Shown here piece after piece: positions 1-9,512 of a DNA stretch of 64,000 nt (position 1 is the first letter of the stretch; every line of letters begins with the position of its first letter). A program made the translations under genes and the position numbers. The DNA is from Pseudomonadota bacterium (GTDB lineage: Bacteria > Pseudomonadota > Gammaproteobacteria > Burkholderiales > Burkholderiaceae_C): assembly GCA_020161145.1 (NCBI GenBank), contig JAIUPQ010000007.1:1-64000 (forward strand). The letters are read 5' to 3'. Under the pieces are notes generated by a model that did not search any database, was not told where the DNA came from, and saw nothing but the letters and a program-made list of their open reading frames with translations.

Positions 1-3000
1 GAGCCTGGCAGGGGCAAGGGGACATACGCCAGGCGCAGCGGGTGACGATGGATGCTGGTGCCAGCGTGAGTGCGGATGCAACGCACCAGGGTGCGGGCGG
101 CGAGGTGGTGCTGTGGAGTGATGTGCACGCTGAGGGCGGGCTGACGACGGCCGCCGGCACGCTGTCTGCGCGCGGCATCAGCCAGGGCGGGCGCATCGAG
201 ACGTCGGGGCATGCGGTGGCGACGGATGGGGTCCGGGTGGATGCCGGGGCCAGTCAGGGACCGGGCGGGCAGTGGCTGATTGATCCGTACAACTACACCA
301 TTGGTGCGCCGCAGGCGGCGACGATTGTGGGGGCGCTGAACAACAGCACCAGTGTGACGGTGGATACGACGCTGGACGACGCGGGCCTGGGCTCGGTGGG
401 GGCCGGCGCGGGGAACATCACGGTGAGCGCGGCCATTGCCAAGTCGGCGGGTGGGGATGCGACGCTGACGCTGAAGGCGCACAACGACATCGCCGTCAAT
501 GCGAGCCTGACGTCCTCCTCCGGCAGGCTGGGGGTGGTGCTGTGGGCGGACCAGGACAACTCGGGCGCGGGCAGCATTCAGGTGAGCAATGCGGCCATCA
601 CGACCAATGGCGGGCAGATCGTCATGGGCGGGGGGCTGGATGGCAATGTGGATGGGCGGCCGGATGGGGTGGCGGTAGGCCTCTCCTATGGCATCCGCCT
701 GACCAATGCCCAGCTCGACACAGGCAGCGGCGGCATCGCGCTGCGTGGCGCCCTCGCCGCCGGCGGGACGGGCGCCGGCATCAGCATGAACAACGCCGCG
801 CTGGGCACCGGTGGCGGGCAGACGGGGGACATCACGCTGACGGCCAACTCGCTGGCCTTCAGCGGCACCAATGCGCTGCGGACCACGGGCGAGGTCGTCA
901 TCGAACCCATGGCCACCAGCTTCATCAGTGCGCTGGATCTGAGTCTGGGGATCACGGGTGCCAGCAGCCTGCGCATCGGCAAGGACGGCAATACGGCCGA
1001 CGTGACGCTGTCCTCGGCCGCCAGCGTGGCGGGGCCGATCAGCCTCTATGGCGGCCATGTCAACCTCAACGCCAACCTGACCAGCACGGCCACGGGCGAC
1101 CTCTTCATCAAGTCGCTGGCGCTGGACAACAGCAGCCTTCTGATCACTGCCAACATCCTCAAGACCGGCGGTGCCCGCTCGGTGCTGACGCTGCAATCGG
1201 GGGGCCGCATCAACCAGAACACAGGCACGGTCATCCAGGCCAGCGGCACGGCACTGGACGTGGTGATGTGGTCGGACTACGCCAACACCGACGTTGCCGG
1301 CATCAGCAGCGGGGGCAACATCGCAACCAATGGGGGCCATTTGTGGGTGGGCGGCAGCAGCACCAACGGCGGTAGTCTGAAGTGGAACGGCCTGACCGTG
1401 GGCGATGGCCCTTCGGTCAGCAAAGACACGGCCAACTGGAATGCCGTGAGCCTTTACGGCCAGGTCAACACGGCCGGTGGCGACATGCTCGTGTGGGCCG
1501 GGCCGGGCCACAACGGCGGCACAGGCATTGCGGGTGACGTGACCAAACCACTGGTCGCGGGCAGTGGCCACATCACGCTGCTAACCAACTCGGCGCAAAC
1601 CACGCACGTCGACACCACTGGCCACCTGACGCTGGCGCCTTACAACGGCAACTACAGCGGCACCATGACCTGGAGCGGCACGATGAGCGGTGCCGACCTG
1701 GCGCTCACGGGCACCTACAACGGCCTGACCATCAGGAACATGGCCACACTGGGCGGCCTGACGCTGGGTCAGTACAGCGGCCTGCTGCAACCGGGGACGC
1801 TGACGCCCCAGGTCATGGGCAACAGCAGCGACTTGACGCTGGCGGTGGCCACCAGCGTGGCCGGGCCCATCGGCCTCTACGGCAATATCGTCACCCTCGA
1901 CGCCAACCTCACCAGCACGGCCACGGGCGACATCTTCATCAAATCGCTGGCCACGGGCGCCACCAGCATCCAGCTCAACGCCAGCATCTTCAAGACCGGC
2001 GGCGCCCGCTCGACGCTGACGCTGCAAGCGGGATCGCGCGTCCACCAGACTGCCGCCTCGACCATCCAGGCCAGCGGCACCGCACTGGATGTGGTGGCGT
2101 GGTCGGACTATGGCCACGTCAACACCGCCGGCGTCACCCTCGTGGGCAACATCACCACCAACGGCGGCCATCTGTGGGCGGGCGGCAGCAACACCAACGG
2201 CGGCAGCCTGACCTGGAACGGCCTGACGGTGGGCGATGGCCCATCCGTCGCCTCTTTCATCGCCAACGCGAACGCCATGGATGTGGTCGGCCAGGTCAAC
2301 ACGGGGGGCGGCGACATCTTGCTGTGGGTCGGCGCCGGCGCCAACGGTGGCATCGGCCTCAACGGCAACAGCAGCAAACCCTTGATCGCCGGCAGCGGCA
2401 ACGTGACGCTGCTGACCAACTCGGTGGCCACACTGCCGGTGAACACCACCGGCCAGCTGACACTGGCACCCTACAACGGCAGCTATGGCAGCACGCTGAT
2501 CTGGGGTGGCGCCATGAGCGGCGCCGACATGCTGCCCTCGGGGCTTTACAGCGGCCTGACCATCAAGAACTACGCCACGCTGGGCGGCCTGACACTGGGC
2601 CAATACAGCGGCATGCAGCGGGTGGGCACGTCCACGCCAGTGGTCATGGGCAACAGCAACGACTTGACGCTGGCCCTGGCCACCAGCGTGGCCGGCCCCG
2701 TCGGCCTGTATGGCCACACCGTCAACCTCAACACCAACCTGAGCAGCACGGGGGCCAACGCGGCGGTGACCGTGGGGGCGACAGATCGCATCGCCCACGC
2801 CGCCAACGTGACCGTCGACAGCCAGGGCGGCCCCATCACCTACCGGGCCGACAGCGACGCCAACGGCAGCGGCGCCATCTCGGTGGGCGCGGGCGCTGCC
2901 CTCACCAGCCACGGTGGCGCCATCACGCTGGACGCCGCCACCGCGCAGGTGGCCGTGGGCATCCAGCTGAACGGGGCCACGGTCGATGCCGACGCGGGCG

Positions 3001-6000
3001 CGCTCACCCTGACCGGTGCGGGCTCCACCCAGGCCGTGCGCGTGGGCGCAGGCAGCACCGTGAGCGCCGCCGCCATCACCGTCGAGGGCGACGGCGAAGT
3101 GCGGCTGGACAGCGCCCTGACGGCCACTGCGGGCGACATCCGGATCGCGGCCGATCGCTTCGTCAACACGGCGGGCAGCAGCGCCTTGCAGGTGCAGGAC
3201 CCCGACGCCACCTGGCAGGTCCACAGCCGCAACGCCGACCCCTTCAACCTGACCACGGGCGATGTGCGCGGCGGTCTGGTCTATGGCTTCAAGCAATACG
3301 ACTACACCGCTGGCGACACCGTGCTGGGCACGGGCAACGGGTTGCTCTACAGCTACGCACCCATCCTCGACGTGAGCGTCACCGGCAGCGTGACCCGGGC
3401 CTACGACGGCACCGTGGTGGCCACGCTGGGCGCCGGCAACTACAACCACACCGGCGGCAGCCTGGTGGACGGCGATGCCAGCCTCAGCTTCAGCTCGACG
3501 GCGGCCTACACCACGGCCGGCAGCGGCGTGGGCATCAAGGACGTGGGGACGGGCAAGACGGTGAGCGTCACGGACTTTGTGGCCCACGCCAGCAATGGTG
3601 CGGCCCAGGTCTATGGCTACCGGGTCAATCCGGTGGTCAGCACCTTGGTTGGCGACATCACGCCGCGCGCCATCACGGCCATCACCGGCATCACGGCGGC
3701 CAGCAGAATCTATGACGGCACGACGGCCGCCGTGCTGACCACCTCGGGCGCCGGCTTCACGGGCCTGGTCAGCGGCGAGACGCTGACGGTGGCCACCGCC
3801 ACCGGCACCTTCGCCGACAAGAACGCGGCCCTGGGCAAGACGGTGGCCATCACCGGCCTGAGCCTGGGCGGGGCCGCCGCCGGCAACTACCTGCTGACAG
3901 ACACCACGGCCAGCGCCTTGGCCGACATCACGCCCAAGGCCATCGCTGCCATCACCGGCATCACCGCCGAAGACAAGGTCTACAACGGCAACACCGCCGC
4001 CGTGCTCGCCACCACCGGCGCCAGCTTCACCGGCATGATCGTCGGCGACGAGCTGACCGTGGCCAGCAGCACCGGCACGTTTGCCGACAAGAACGTGGGC
4101 AGCGGCAAGGCCGTGGCCATCACCGGCCTGACGCTGGGCGGCGCGGACGCGGGCAACTACACGCTCGCCACCACCACCGCCAACACCTCGGCCGCCATCA
4201 CGCCCAAGGCCATTGCGGCCATCACGGGCATCACCGCGGCCGACAAGGTCTATGACGGCAGCATCACGGCCTTGCTCGCCACCACCGGCGCCGGCTTCGC
4301 CGGCCTCGTCAGCGGCGACACACTCAGCGTGGCCAGCAGCACGGGCGCCTTTGCCGACAAGCATGTGGGCAACGGCAAGACGGTGGCCATCAGCGGCCTG
4401 ACGCTGGGTGGCGCCGATGCGGGCAACTACACGCTGACCAGCACCACGGCCAGCACCACGGCCACCATCACGCCCAAGGCCATTGCGGCCATCACGGGCA
4501 TCACCGCGGCCGACAAGGTCTATGACGGCAACATCACGGCCCTGCTCGCCACCGCTGGCGCCGGCTTCACCGGCATGGTCGGTGGCGATGCGCTGACCGT
4601 GGCCAGCAGCACGGGCGTGTTTGCCGACAAGCACGCGGGCAGCGGCAAGGCCGTCGCCATCAGCGGCCTGACGCTGGGCGGCGCGGACGCCGGCAACTAC
4701 ACGCTCGCCACCACCACCGCCAACACCACGGCCAGCATCACACCCAAGGCCCTTGCAACCATCACCGGCATCACCGCCGCCAACAAGGTCTATGACGGCG
4801 GCACGGCGGCAACGCTGGATGCATCGGGCGCCGGCTTCACCGGCATGGTGGCGGGCGATGCCCTCACCGTGGCCAGCAGCACGGGCGCCTTCAGCGACAA
4901 GAACGTGGGTACCGGCAAATACGTGGCCATCAGCGGCTTGACGCTGGGCGGCTCGGACGCCGGCAACTACCAGCTCGTCAGCACCAGCGCGGCCACCAGC
5001 GCCGACATCACGCCGCTGGCCCTCTCGGCCATCACCGGGATCACCGGCATCACCGCCGCCAACAAGGTCTATGACGGTCATACGCTGGCGATGCTGGACA
5101 CCTCCGGCGCCGGCTTCACCGGCATGGTCAGTGGGGACACGCTGACCGTGGCCAGCAGCATCGGCACCTTCACCGACAAGAACGTGGGCACGGGCAAGTT
5201 CGTCGCCATCACCGGCCTGTCGCTGGGCGGTGCGGATGCCGGCAACTACACGCTGACGGGCACCACCGCCAGCACCACGGCCGACATCACGCCCAAGGCG
5301 ATTGCGGCCATCACCGGCATCACGGCAGCCGACAAAGTCTATGACGGCGGCACCGGTGCCACGCTGATCACCGCCGGCGCCCACTTCACGGGCATGGTGG
5401 CGGGCGACGCGCTCACCGTGGCCTCGGGCTGGGGGGCGTTTGCCGACAAGAACGCCGCCCTGGGCAAGACCGTGGCCATCAGCGGCCTGAGCCTGGGCGG
5501 CGCCGATGCCGGCAACTACCTGCTGGCCACCCCCACGGCCAGCACCTCGGCAGCCATCACCCCCAAAGCCCTCTCAGCCATCACCGGCATCACCGCCAGT
5601 GACAAGGTCTATGACGGCAGCGCGGCGGCGACGCTGACCACCTCCGGTGCCGGCTTCACCGGCATGATCAGCGGCGACGTGCTCTCGGTGGCCACCGGCA
5701 CGGGGGCGTTTGCCGACCGCCACGCGGGCACCGCCAAGACGGTGACCATCAGCGGCCTGGTTCTGGGCGGCACCGACGCCGGCAACTACACGCTGGCCGC
5801 CACCACGGCCAGCACCACCGCCCACATCACGCCCAAGTGGCTGACCGCCACGGCCAGCGCGCCCGACAAGGCCTACGACGGCACCTTGACGGCGGCGCCC
5901 GTGCTGGTGCTGAACGGGCTGGTGGGCGGCGACACGCTGGGCAGCGTGGCCAGCGGCACCTTCAACAGCAAAGACGTGCTGACAGCCCACACCGTCACGG

Positions 6001-7991
6001 TCACCGGCATTGCGCTGCAGGACGGCACCGGCCTGGCCAGCGACTACCGCATCGGCGCCGGTCAGACGGCCAGCGCCAACGTCACCCCGCGTCACCTGAC
6101 ACTGTCGGTGCCCGGGGCCAGCAAGGTGTACGACGGCAGCACGGCCATCCAGATCAGCGGCGCCGCCACGCTGGACGGCGTGCTCGGCGGCGACGACGTG
6201 CAACTGGGCCTGGGCCAGGTCACCGGTTTTGCGGACAAACAGGCCGGCCAGCACAAGGCCGTGCGCTACACCGGCTTCGCGCTCAGTGGCGCCGACGTGG
6301 CCAACTACGCGCTGCCCCCGCAGGCGCTGTCGGATGCCAACATCACCCCGCGCCCGCTGGTGCTGGTCTTCACCGCCCAGGACAAGACCTACGACGGCCA
6401 GACCCACGCCCGCGTGCTGACGCAGGACGACCGGCTGGCCGGAGACACCCTGGCCGTGGGGCTGGACGCCGCCTTCGCCGACAAAAACGTGGGCGTGGAC
6501 AAGACCGTGGCCATCACCGGCATCACGCTGACCGGGCCCGATGCCGGCAACTACACCGTGGTGGCCAGCGCCCAGTCTCAGGCCACCATCGTGCGGCTGG
6601 GTTCGGTGCAATGGGTGGGCGGCGCCACGGGCGACTGGTTCGACCCCGCCAACTGGGCCGGCGGCGCCGTGCCCGATCTGGCCAACGTGGCCGTGGTGCA
6701 CCTGCCCGCCGGCACCCACGTGTCGTTCGACGGCGCGGCGCAGGCACCGGTCGAGCTCGATGCGCTGCAAGGCCCGCAAGGCCAGATGACGCTGGGCAGC
6801 GGCGCGCTGCACATTGCCAGCGACCTGCAACTGCAGCAGCTGACCCAGACCGGCGGCGCGCTGCGCGTGGGCGGCGACGCCATCGTCGACGCGCTGACGC
6901 TGGACGGCACGGCGCAGGCGCGCATCGAGGGTGCCCTCACGGCGCCGCAATACACGCAGCACGGCGGCAGCCTGGACGTGGGCGGCGATGCCCTCATCGA
7001 CGCGCTGACGCAGACGGGCGGTGCGCTGGGGGTGGGCGGTGCCTTGACGGTGGCCCAGGCCTATGCCCAGTCCGGCGCGGGCCAGGTGGCCGTGGCCGGT
7101 GCCACCCAGATCACCGCCTTGCAAGGCGGACTGACGCTGGGCAACCTGCATAGCGGCGGGGCGCTGACGGCGACCAGCCACAGCGGCGCCATCACGCAAT
7201 CGGCGGGTACGCAACTGCAGTGGCAAGGCCCGGCACGACTCCAGGCCCGCACCGAGACGGGCGCCCCGGCGGACATCGAGCTGGGTCAGCGCGGCAACCA
7301 GTTCCTGGCGCCGGTCAGCCTGGACGGCCGCTCGGCCACGGTGTATGGCCAGGGCGGGTTGGGGTTGGGCGATCTGGCCTTGAGCGGCCATCTGACGGCG
7401 CACACCGACGGCGCGTTGAATCTGGGCCAGGGCCATGTGGACGGCCAGGTGCAGGGCGGCGCGGGTCAGGGCATCGCCCAGACCGGTGGCCTGCAAATCA
7501 AGGACGGCCTCACGCTGGACGGCGGTCAGGGCGACATCGTGCTCGACCATCCGGACAACGCCTGGTCGGGCCCGGTGGATCTCACCGCCAAAGGCCAGGT
7601 GACAACACCCGGCGGCGGCCCGCTGGCGGTGATGATCATGCAGCAGGCGCCCGTGGCACCGCAGCGCCTGCCGGCCTTGGGATTGCGCCCCGCCGCCGTG
7701 GGCCAAGGGGCCGAGATGAAGCCCATCGTGGTGATCGCCCAGGCCGCGGACATGGCCTGGACGGCTCAACCCATCCGCTTCGAGGTTCGCCTGGACGGCC
7801 AGGCCGTGGCGTGCGAGGCCCAGGTGAGCGACGGCGTGCTGACCATCCGCCTGCCGGCCGGGGTGCGCCTCACGGCGGCCGCCCGGCAGCAGGTGGTGGA
7901 CGCCGCGCTGGCGGCCGCGCAGCAGAGCGGCACGGCACCGCCAAGCGGCATCGGGCTGGTCACGGTGGCCTTGGGTGGACCCGCGCCGTGA
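1..7991 (+). CDS. Two-partner-secretion (TpsA) filamentous haemagglutinin-like adhesin, 5' partial
   Basis: The frame is open to the window's left edge, so the gene starts upstream and its Sec signal and most of the TPS domain are missing. The first residues, with QGQGDIRQAQRVTMDAGA and GGEVVLWSD, match the end of the N-terminal haemagglutination-activity region of FhaB-like proteins. Next come two full 277-residue tandem units (SVAGP...LYG to GGLTLGQYSG). After these is an array of about twelve YDG units (VYDG...GDxLTVAS...DAGNYTL), then a GDWFDPANW-type segment and Gly/Ala-rich beta-helix repeats. The C-terminus has no beta-barrel, so export presumably needs a TpsB partner, which is not in this window. 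Such proteins form long beta-helical fibres used in adhesion or biofilm. The next gene is convergent, 27 bases away. The family call is firm; the ligand is unknown. Confidence 0.9.
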   Translation, partial: AWQGQGDIRQAQRVTMDAGASVSADATHQGAGGEVVLWSDVHAEGGLTTAAGTLSARGISQGGRIETSGHAVATDGVRVDAGASQGPGGQWLIDPYNYTIGAPQAATIVGALNNSTSVTVDTTLDDAGLGSVGAGAGNITVSAAIAKSAGGDATLTLKAHNDIAVNASLTSSSGRLGVVLWADQDNSGAGSIQVSNAAITTNGGQIVMGGGLDGNVDGRPDGVAVGLSYGIRLTNAQLDTGSGGIALRGALAAGGTGAGISMNNAALGTGGGQTGDITLTANSLAFSGTNALRTTGEVVIEPMATSFISALDLSLGITGASSLRIGKDGNTADVTLSSAASVAGPISLYGGHVNLNANLTSTATGDLFIKSLALDNSSLLITANILKTGGARSVLTLQSGGRINQNTGTVIQASGTALDVVMWSDYANTDVAGISSGGNIATNGGHLWVGGSSTNGGSLKWNGLTVGDGPSVSKDTANWNAVSLYGQVNTAGGDMLVWAGPGHNGGTGIAGDVTKPLVAGSGHITLLTNSAQTTHVDTTGHLTLAPYNGNYSGTMTWSGTMSGADLALTGTYNGLTIRNMATLGGLTLGQYSGLLQPGTLTPQVMGNSSDLTLAVATSVAGPIGLYGNIVTLDANLTSTATGDIFIKSLATGATSIQLNASIFKTGGARSTLTLQAGSRVHQTAASTIQASGTALDVVAWSDYGHVNTAGVTLVGNITTNGGHLWAGGSNTNGGSLTWNGLTVGDGPSVASFIANANAMDVVGQVNTGGGDILLWVGAGANGGIGLNGNSSKPLIAGSGNVTLLTNSVATLPVNTTGQLTLAPYNGSYGSTLIWGGAMSGADMLPSGLYSGLTIKNYATLGGLTLGQYSGMQRVGTSTPVVMGNSNDLTLALATSVAGPVGLYGHTVNLNTNLSSTGANAAVTVGATDRIAHAANVTVDSQGGPITYRADSDANGSGAISVGAGAALTSHGGAITLDAATAQVAVGIQLNGATVDADAGALTLTGAGSTQAVRVGAGSTVSAAAITVEGDGEVRLDSALTATAGDIRIAADRFVNTAGSSALQVQDPDATWQVHSRNADPFNLTTGDVRGGLVYGFKQYDYTAGDTVLGTGNGLLYSYAPILDVSVTGSVTRAYDGTVVATLGAGNYNHTGGSLVDGDASLSFSSTAAYTTAGSGVGIKDVGTGKTVSVTDFVAHASNGAAQVYGYRVNPVVSTLVGDITPRAITAITGITAASRIYDGTTAAVLTTSGAGFTGLVSGETLTVATATGTFADKNAALGKTVAITGLSLGGAAAGNYLLTDTTASALADITPKAIAAITGITAEDKVYNGNTAAVLATTGASFTGMIVGDELTVASSTGTFADKNVGSGKAVAITGLTLGGADAGNYTLATTTANTSAAITPKAIAAITGITAADKVYDGSITALLATTGAGFAGLVSGDTLSVASSTGAFADKHVGNGKTVAISGLTLGGADAGNYTLTSTTASTTATITPKAIAAITGITAADKVYDGNITALLATAGAGFTGMVGGDALTVASSTGVFADKHAGSGKAVAISGLTLGGADAGNYTLATTTANTTASITPKALATITGITAANKVYDGGTAATLDASGAGFTGMVAGDALTVASSTGAFSDKNVGTGKYVAISGLTLGGSDAGNYQLVSTSAATSADITPLALSAITGITGITAANKVYDGHTLAMLDTSGAGFTGMVSGDTLTVASSIGTFTDKNVGTGKFVAITGLSLGGADAGNYTLTGTTASTTADITPKAIAAITGITAADKVYDGGTGATLITAGAHFTGMVAGDALTVASGWGAFADKNAALGKTVAISGLSLGGADAGNYLLATPTASTSAAITPKALSAITGITASDKVYDGSAAATLTTSGAGFTGMISGDVLSVATGTGAFADRHAGTAKTVTISGLVLGGTDAGNYTLAATTASTTAHITPKWLTATASAPDKAYDGTLTAAPVLVLNGLVGGDTLGSVASGTFNSKDVLTAHTVTVTGIALQDGTGLASDYRIGAGQTASANVTPRHLTLSVPGASKVYDGSTAIQISGAATLDGVLGGDDVQLGLGQVTGFADKQAGQHKAVRYTGFALSGADVANYALPPQALSDANITPRPLVLVFTAQDKTYDGQTHARVLTQDDRLAGDTLAVGLDAAFADKNVGVDKTVAITGITLTGPDAGNYTVVASAQSQATIVRLGSVQWVGGATGDWFDPANWAGGAVPDLANVAVVHLPAGTHVSFDGAAQAPVELDALQGPQGQMTLGSGALHIASDLQLQQLTQTGGALRVGGDAIVDALTLDGTAQARIEGALTAPQYTQHGGSLDVGGDALIDALTQTGGALGVGGALTVAQAYAQSGAGQVAVAGATQITALQGGLTLGNLHSGGALTATSHSGAITQSAGTQLQWQGPARLQARTETGAPADIELGQRGNQFLAPVSLDGRSATVYGQGGLGLGDLALSGHLTAHTDGALNLGQGHVDGQVQGGAGQGIAQTGGLQIKDGLTLDGGQGDIVLDHPDNAWSGPVDLTAKGQVTTPGGGPLAVMIMQQAPVAPQRLPALGLRPAAVGQGAEMKPIVVIAQAADMAWTAQPIRFEVRLDGQAVACEAQVSDGVLTIRLPAGVRLTAAARQQVVDAALAAAQQSGTAPPSGIGLVTVALGGPAP
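1023..2684 (+). repeat. Two 831-bp in-frame tandem units in the adhesin
   Basis: The codon for the Ser of SVAGP recurs at 1023, 1854 and 2685, giving an exact 831-bp (277-codon) period twice. A third, truncated copy runs to about 2748. Each unit carries the same landmarks in order: LYG, NLTSTATGD, KTGGARS, IQASGTALDVV, TNGGHLW, WNGLTVGDGPSV, GQVNT, LTLAPYNG and GGLTLGQYSG. The copies are diverged between these landmarks, so the duplication is not very recent. Confidence 0.9.
3660..5828 (+). repeat. Eight regular 270-bp YDG-domain tandem repeats
   Basis: Units begin at 3660, 3930, 4200, 4470, 4740, 5010, 5289 and 5559 and end at 5828. All are 270 bp (90 codons) except the sixth, which is 279 bp. 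Each encodes the pattern ITP(K)A..AITGITA..KVYDG, GAGFTGMV.GD.LTVAS, FADKNVG.GK.VAI.GL.LGGADAGNYTL. One more divergent YDG unit precedes the array (from about 3367) and three follow it (to about 6596), with less regular spacing. The units starting at 4200 and 4470 are the most alike. Confidence 0.92.
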
Positions 7992-8018
7992 CCGCCGGTG
8001 CCCGGCTCAGGCCGCTTC

Positions 8019-8672
8019 TCAAGCCGTTTGGGCGAGCGTGATCTCGACGCGGCGGTTCTGGGCGCGGCCGGCTTCGGTGGCGTTGTCGGCCACCGGCATG
8101 CGCGAGCCGTAGCCATTGACGGCGATGCGGTCGGTGGCCACGCCGCGCATGACCAGATAGTCGCGCACGGTCCGGGCACGCTCCTGAGACAGGGTGTTGT
8201 TGACGGCGTCGCTGCCGGTGGCATCGGTGTGGCCGGAGACGGTCAACCGGGACTTGGCGTCCAGGTCTTTGGCCAGCGCATCGAGGATGGGCCGCATGTT
8301 GGGGTTGAGCATGGCGCTGCCGGAGGCGAACGAGACGTCGGCGGGCGCCACGACCTTGATCTGGTTGTCTTCGGTGCGCGTGACGGTGGCGCCGGTGCCG
8401 GCGGTGGCCTGCTCCAGCTCGCGCTGCTTGTCCTGCATGTGCTTGGACCACAGGTTGCCGGCGACGGCACCCAGCACACCGCCGATGACGGCGCTCTGGC
8501 CGGCCTTGCCGCCGGTGGCCGAGCCCACCACGGCGCCGGCCACGGCACCAATGGCGGCGCCGGTGGCGGTGTCTTGCTCGCGCTTGCTCATGGTGCCGCC
8601 GCAGGCGGCAAGCAACAGGGCGCTGGCGGTCACCGCGGCGGTGGCGGTCAAACGAAGCGTAGCTGAACGCAT
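8019..8672 (-). CDS. OmpA-family lipoprotein (YiaD-like)
   Basis: A 217-residue outer-membrane lipoprotein. The start chosen is the ATG preceded by AAGGAGAA at normal spacing; two upstream in-frame ATGs lie before that ribosome-binding site. The signal peptide ends in LLLAAC, a lipobox with the lipidated Cys. A glycine-zipper segment follows (GAAIGAVAGAVVG, GGVLGAVAG), then a short coiled stretch and a C-terminal OmpA domain. The OmpA peptidoglycan-binding motif is visible as SGHTDATGSDAVN followed by LSQERARTVRDYL and RRVEI. Proteins of this architecture link the outer membrane to the murein layer. The gene is monocistronic by layout: 27 bases from the convergent adhesin and 87 bases downstream of the glycosylase gene. 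Confidence 0.93.
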   Translation of the reverse strand: MRSATLRLTATAAVTASALLLAACGGTMSKREQDTATGAAIGAVAGAVVGSATGGKAGQSAVIGGVLGAVAGNLWSKHMQDKQRELEQATAGTGATVTRTEDNQIKVVAPADVSFASGSAMLNPNMRPILDALAKDLDAKSRLTVSGHTDATGSDAVNNTLSQERARTVRDYLVMRGVATDRIAVNGYGSRMPVADNATEAGRAQNRRVEITLAQTA

Positions 8673-8759
8673 GAGGTTCTCCTTCATCATTTTGAATGGG
8701 ACTGGGAAATCGCAGCCCCACCGCCAACGCCGCCCCCGCCGGCAGCGCCGACAGAGGTG

Positions 8760-9512
8760 TCACGAAGTCGTGTCATCGTTCACCAAACTGAGCGCCAGGC
8801 ACCAGTCGGCCCAGGCCTTGGCCTTGTCGGCCGGCTGGCGCAACAGGTAGGCCGGGTGGTAGGTGACCACCACCGGCACCTCGCGCCAGCGGTGCACCTG
8901 GCCGCGCAGGCGGCCGATGGGCGCGTCGCTGGCCAGCAGCTGGTCGATGGCAAAGCGGCCCATGGCCACGATGACGCGCGGCGCCACCAACTCGATCTGC
9001 CGGGTGAGAAACGGCGCGCATTGCGCCAGCTCCGCCGGCTGCGGATTGCGGTTGCGCGGGGGGCGGCATTTGAGGGTGTTGGCGATGTAGACCTGCCCAC
9101 GCGCCAGACCTAGCGCGGCCAGGATCTGATCCAGCAACTGGCCGGCGGCGCCCACAAAAGGCTCACCCTGGATGTCCTCCTGCTCGCCCGGCGCCTCGCC
9201 CACCAGCATCACGCTGGCCTTGGGGTCGCCCACACCGAACACGGTCTGGCGCCGACCCTCGCACAGGTCGCAGGCACGGCACGCGGCCACAGCCGCCTGC
9301 AGCGCCGGCCAGTCCAGTGTGCGCACGGCGGTATCCACCGGCGGCGGGGCAGCGAGTGGCGCGGCAGCCGGCACGGGTACGGGCACGGGCACGGGCGCGG
9401 GCGCCGGCGCAACCGACCCGGGCGCCGTGGCCACCGGCAGCACCCCGCCGGCCGGCCAGGGCCGCACCTGCATGGCACCCAGCAAGGCCTGCTGCCGTTC
9501 AGTCCAGCGCAC
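8760..9512 (-). CDS. Uracil-DNA glycosylase, family 4 (Fe-S type)
   Basis: A predicted 250-residue glycosylase that excises uracil from DNA. Family-4 signatures are present: GEAPGEQEDIQGEPFVGAAG (motif 1, with the Glu of GEAPGEQED) and TYHPAYLLR (motif with the conserved His). Four cysteines fit the 4Fe-4S site: the CRACDLC pair, then the Cys of LKCRPPRNRNP and that of LAQCAPF. The N-terminus carries a proline-alanine-valine linker encoded by hexanucleotide repeats. The GTG start at 9512 is chosen because it overlaps the end of rimI by 14 bases; an ATG at 9473 is the alternative. The order tsaB-rimI-UDG suggests one transcript and is common in betaproteobacteria. Confidence 0.9.
   Translation of the reverse strand: MRWTERQQALLGAMQVRPWPAGGVLPVATAPGSVAPAPAPVPVPVPVPAAAPLAAPPPVDTAVRTLDWPALQAAVAACRACDLCEGRRQTVFGVGDPKASVMLVGEAPGEQEDIQGEPFVGAAGQLLDQILAALGLARGQVYIANTLKCRPPRNRNPQPAELAQCAPFLTRQIELVAPRVIVAMGRFAIDQLLASDAPIGRLRGQVHRWREVPVVVTYHPAYLLRQPADKAKAWADWCLALSLVNDDTTS
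9367..9410. repeat. Hexanucleotide microsatellite in the UDG linker
   Basis: A run of near-perfect GGCACG/GGTACG/GGCGCG hexamers. On the minus strand it encodes alternating Pro-Val and Pro-Ala in the linker between the N-terminus and the catalytic domain. The unit is a multiple of three, so copy-number change would alter linker length without shifting the frame. Confidence 0.75.

Noticed and set aside
1581-5384. A 1267-codon open frame on the minus strand inside the adhesin gene
   Set aside because: It is an antisense shadow of the repeat array: composition is dominated by Gly, Ala, Arg and His in patterns that follow the 270-bp period, and it lacks any domain or ribosome-binding site.
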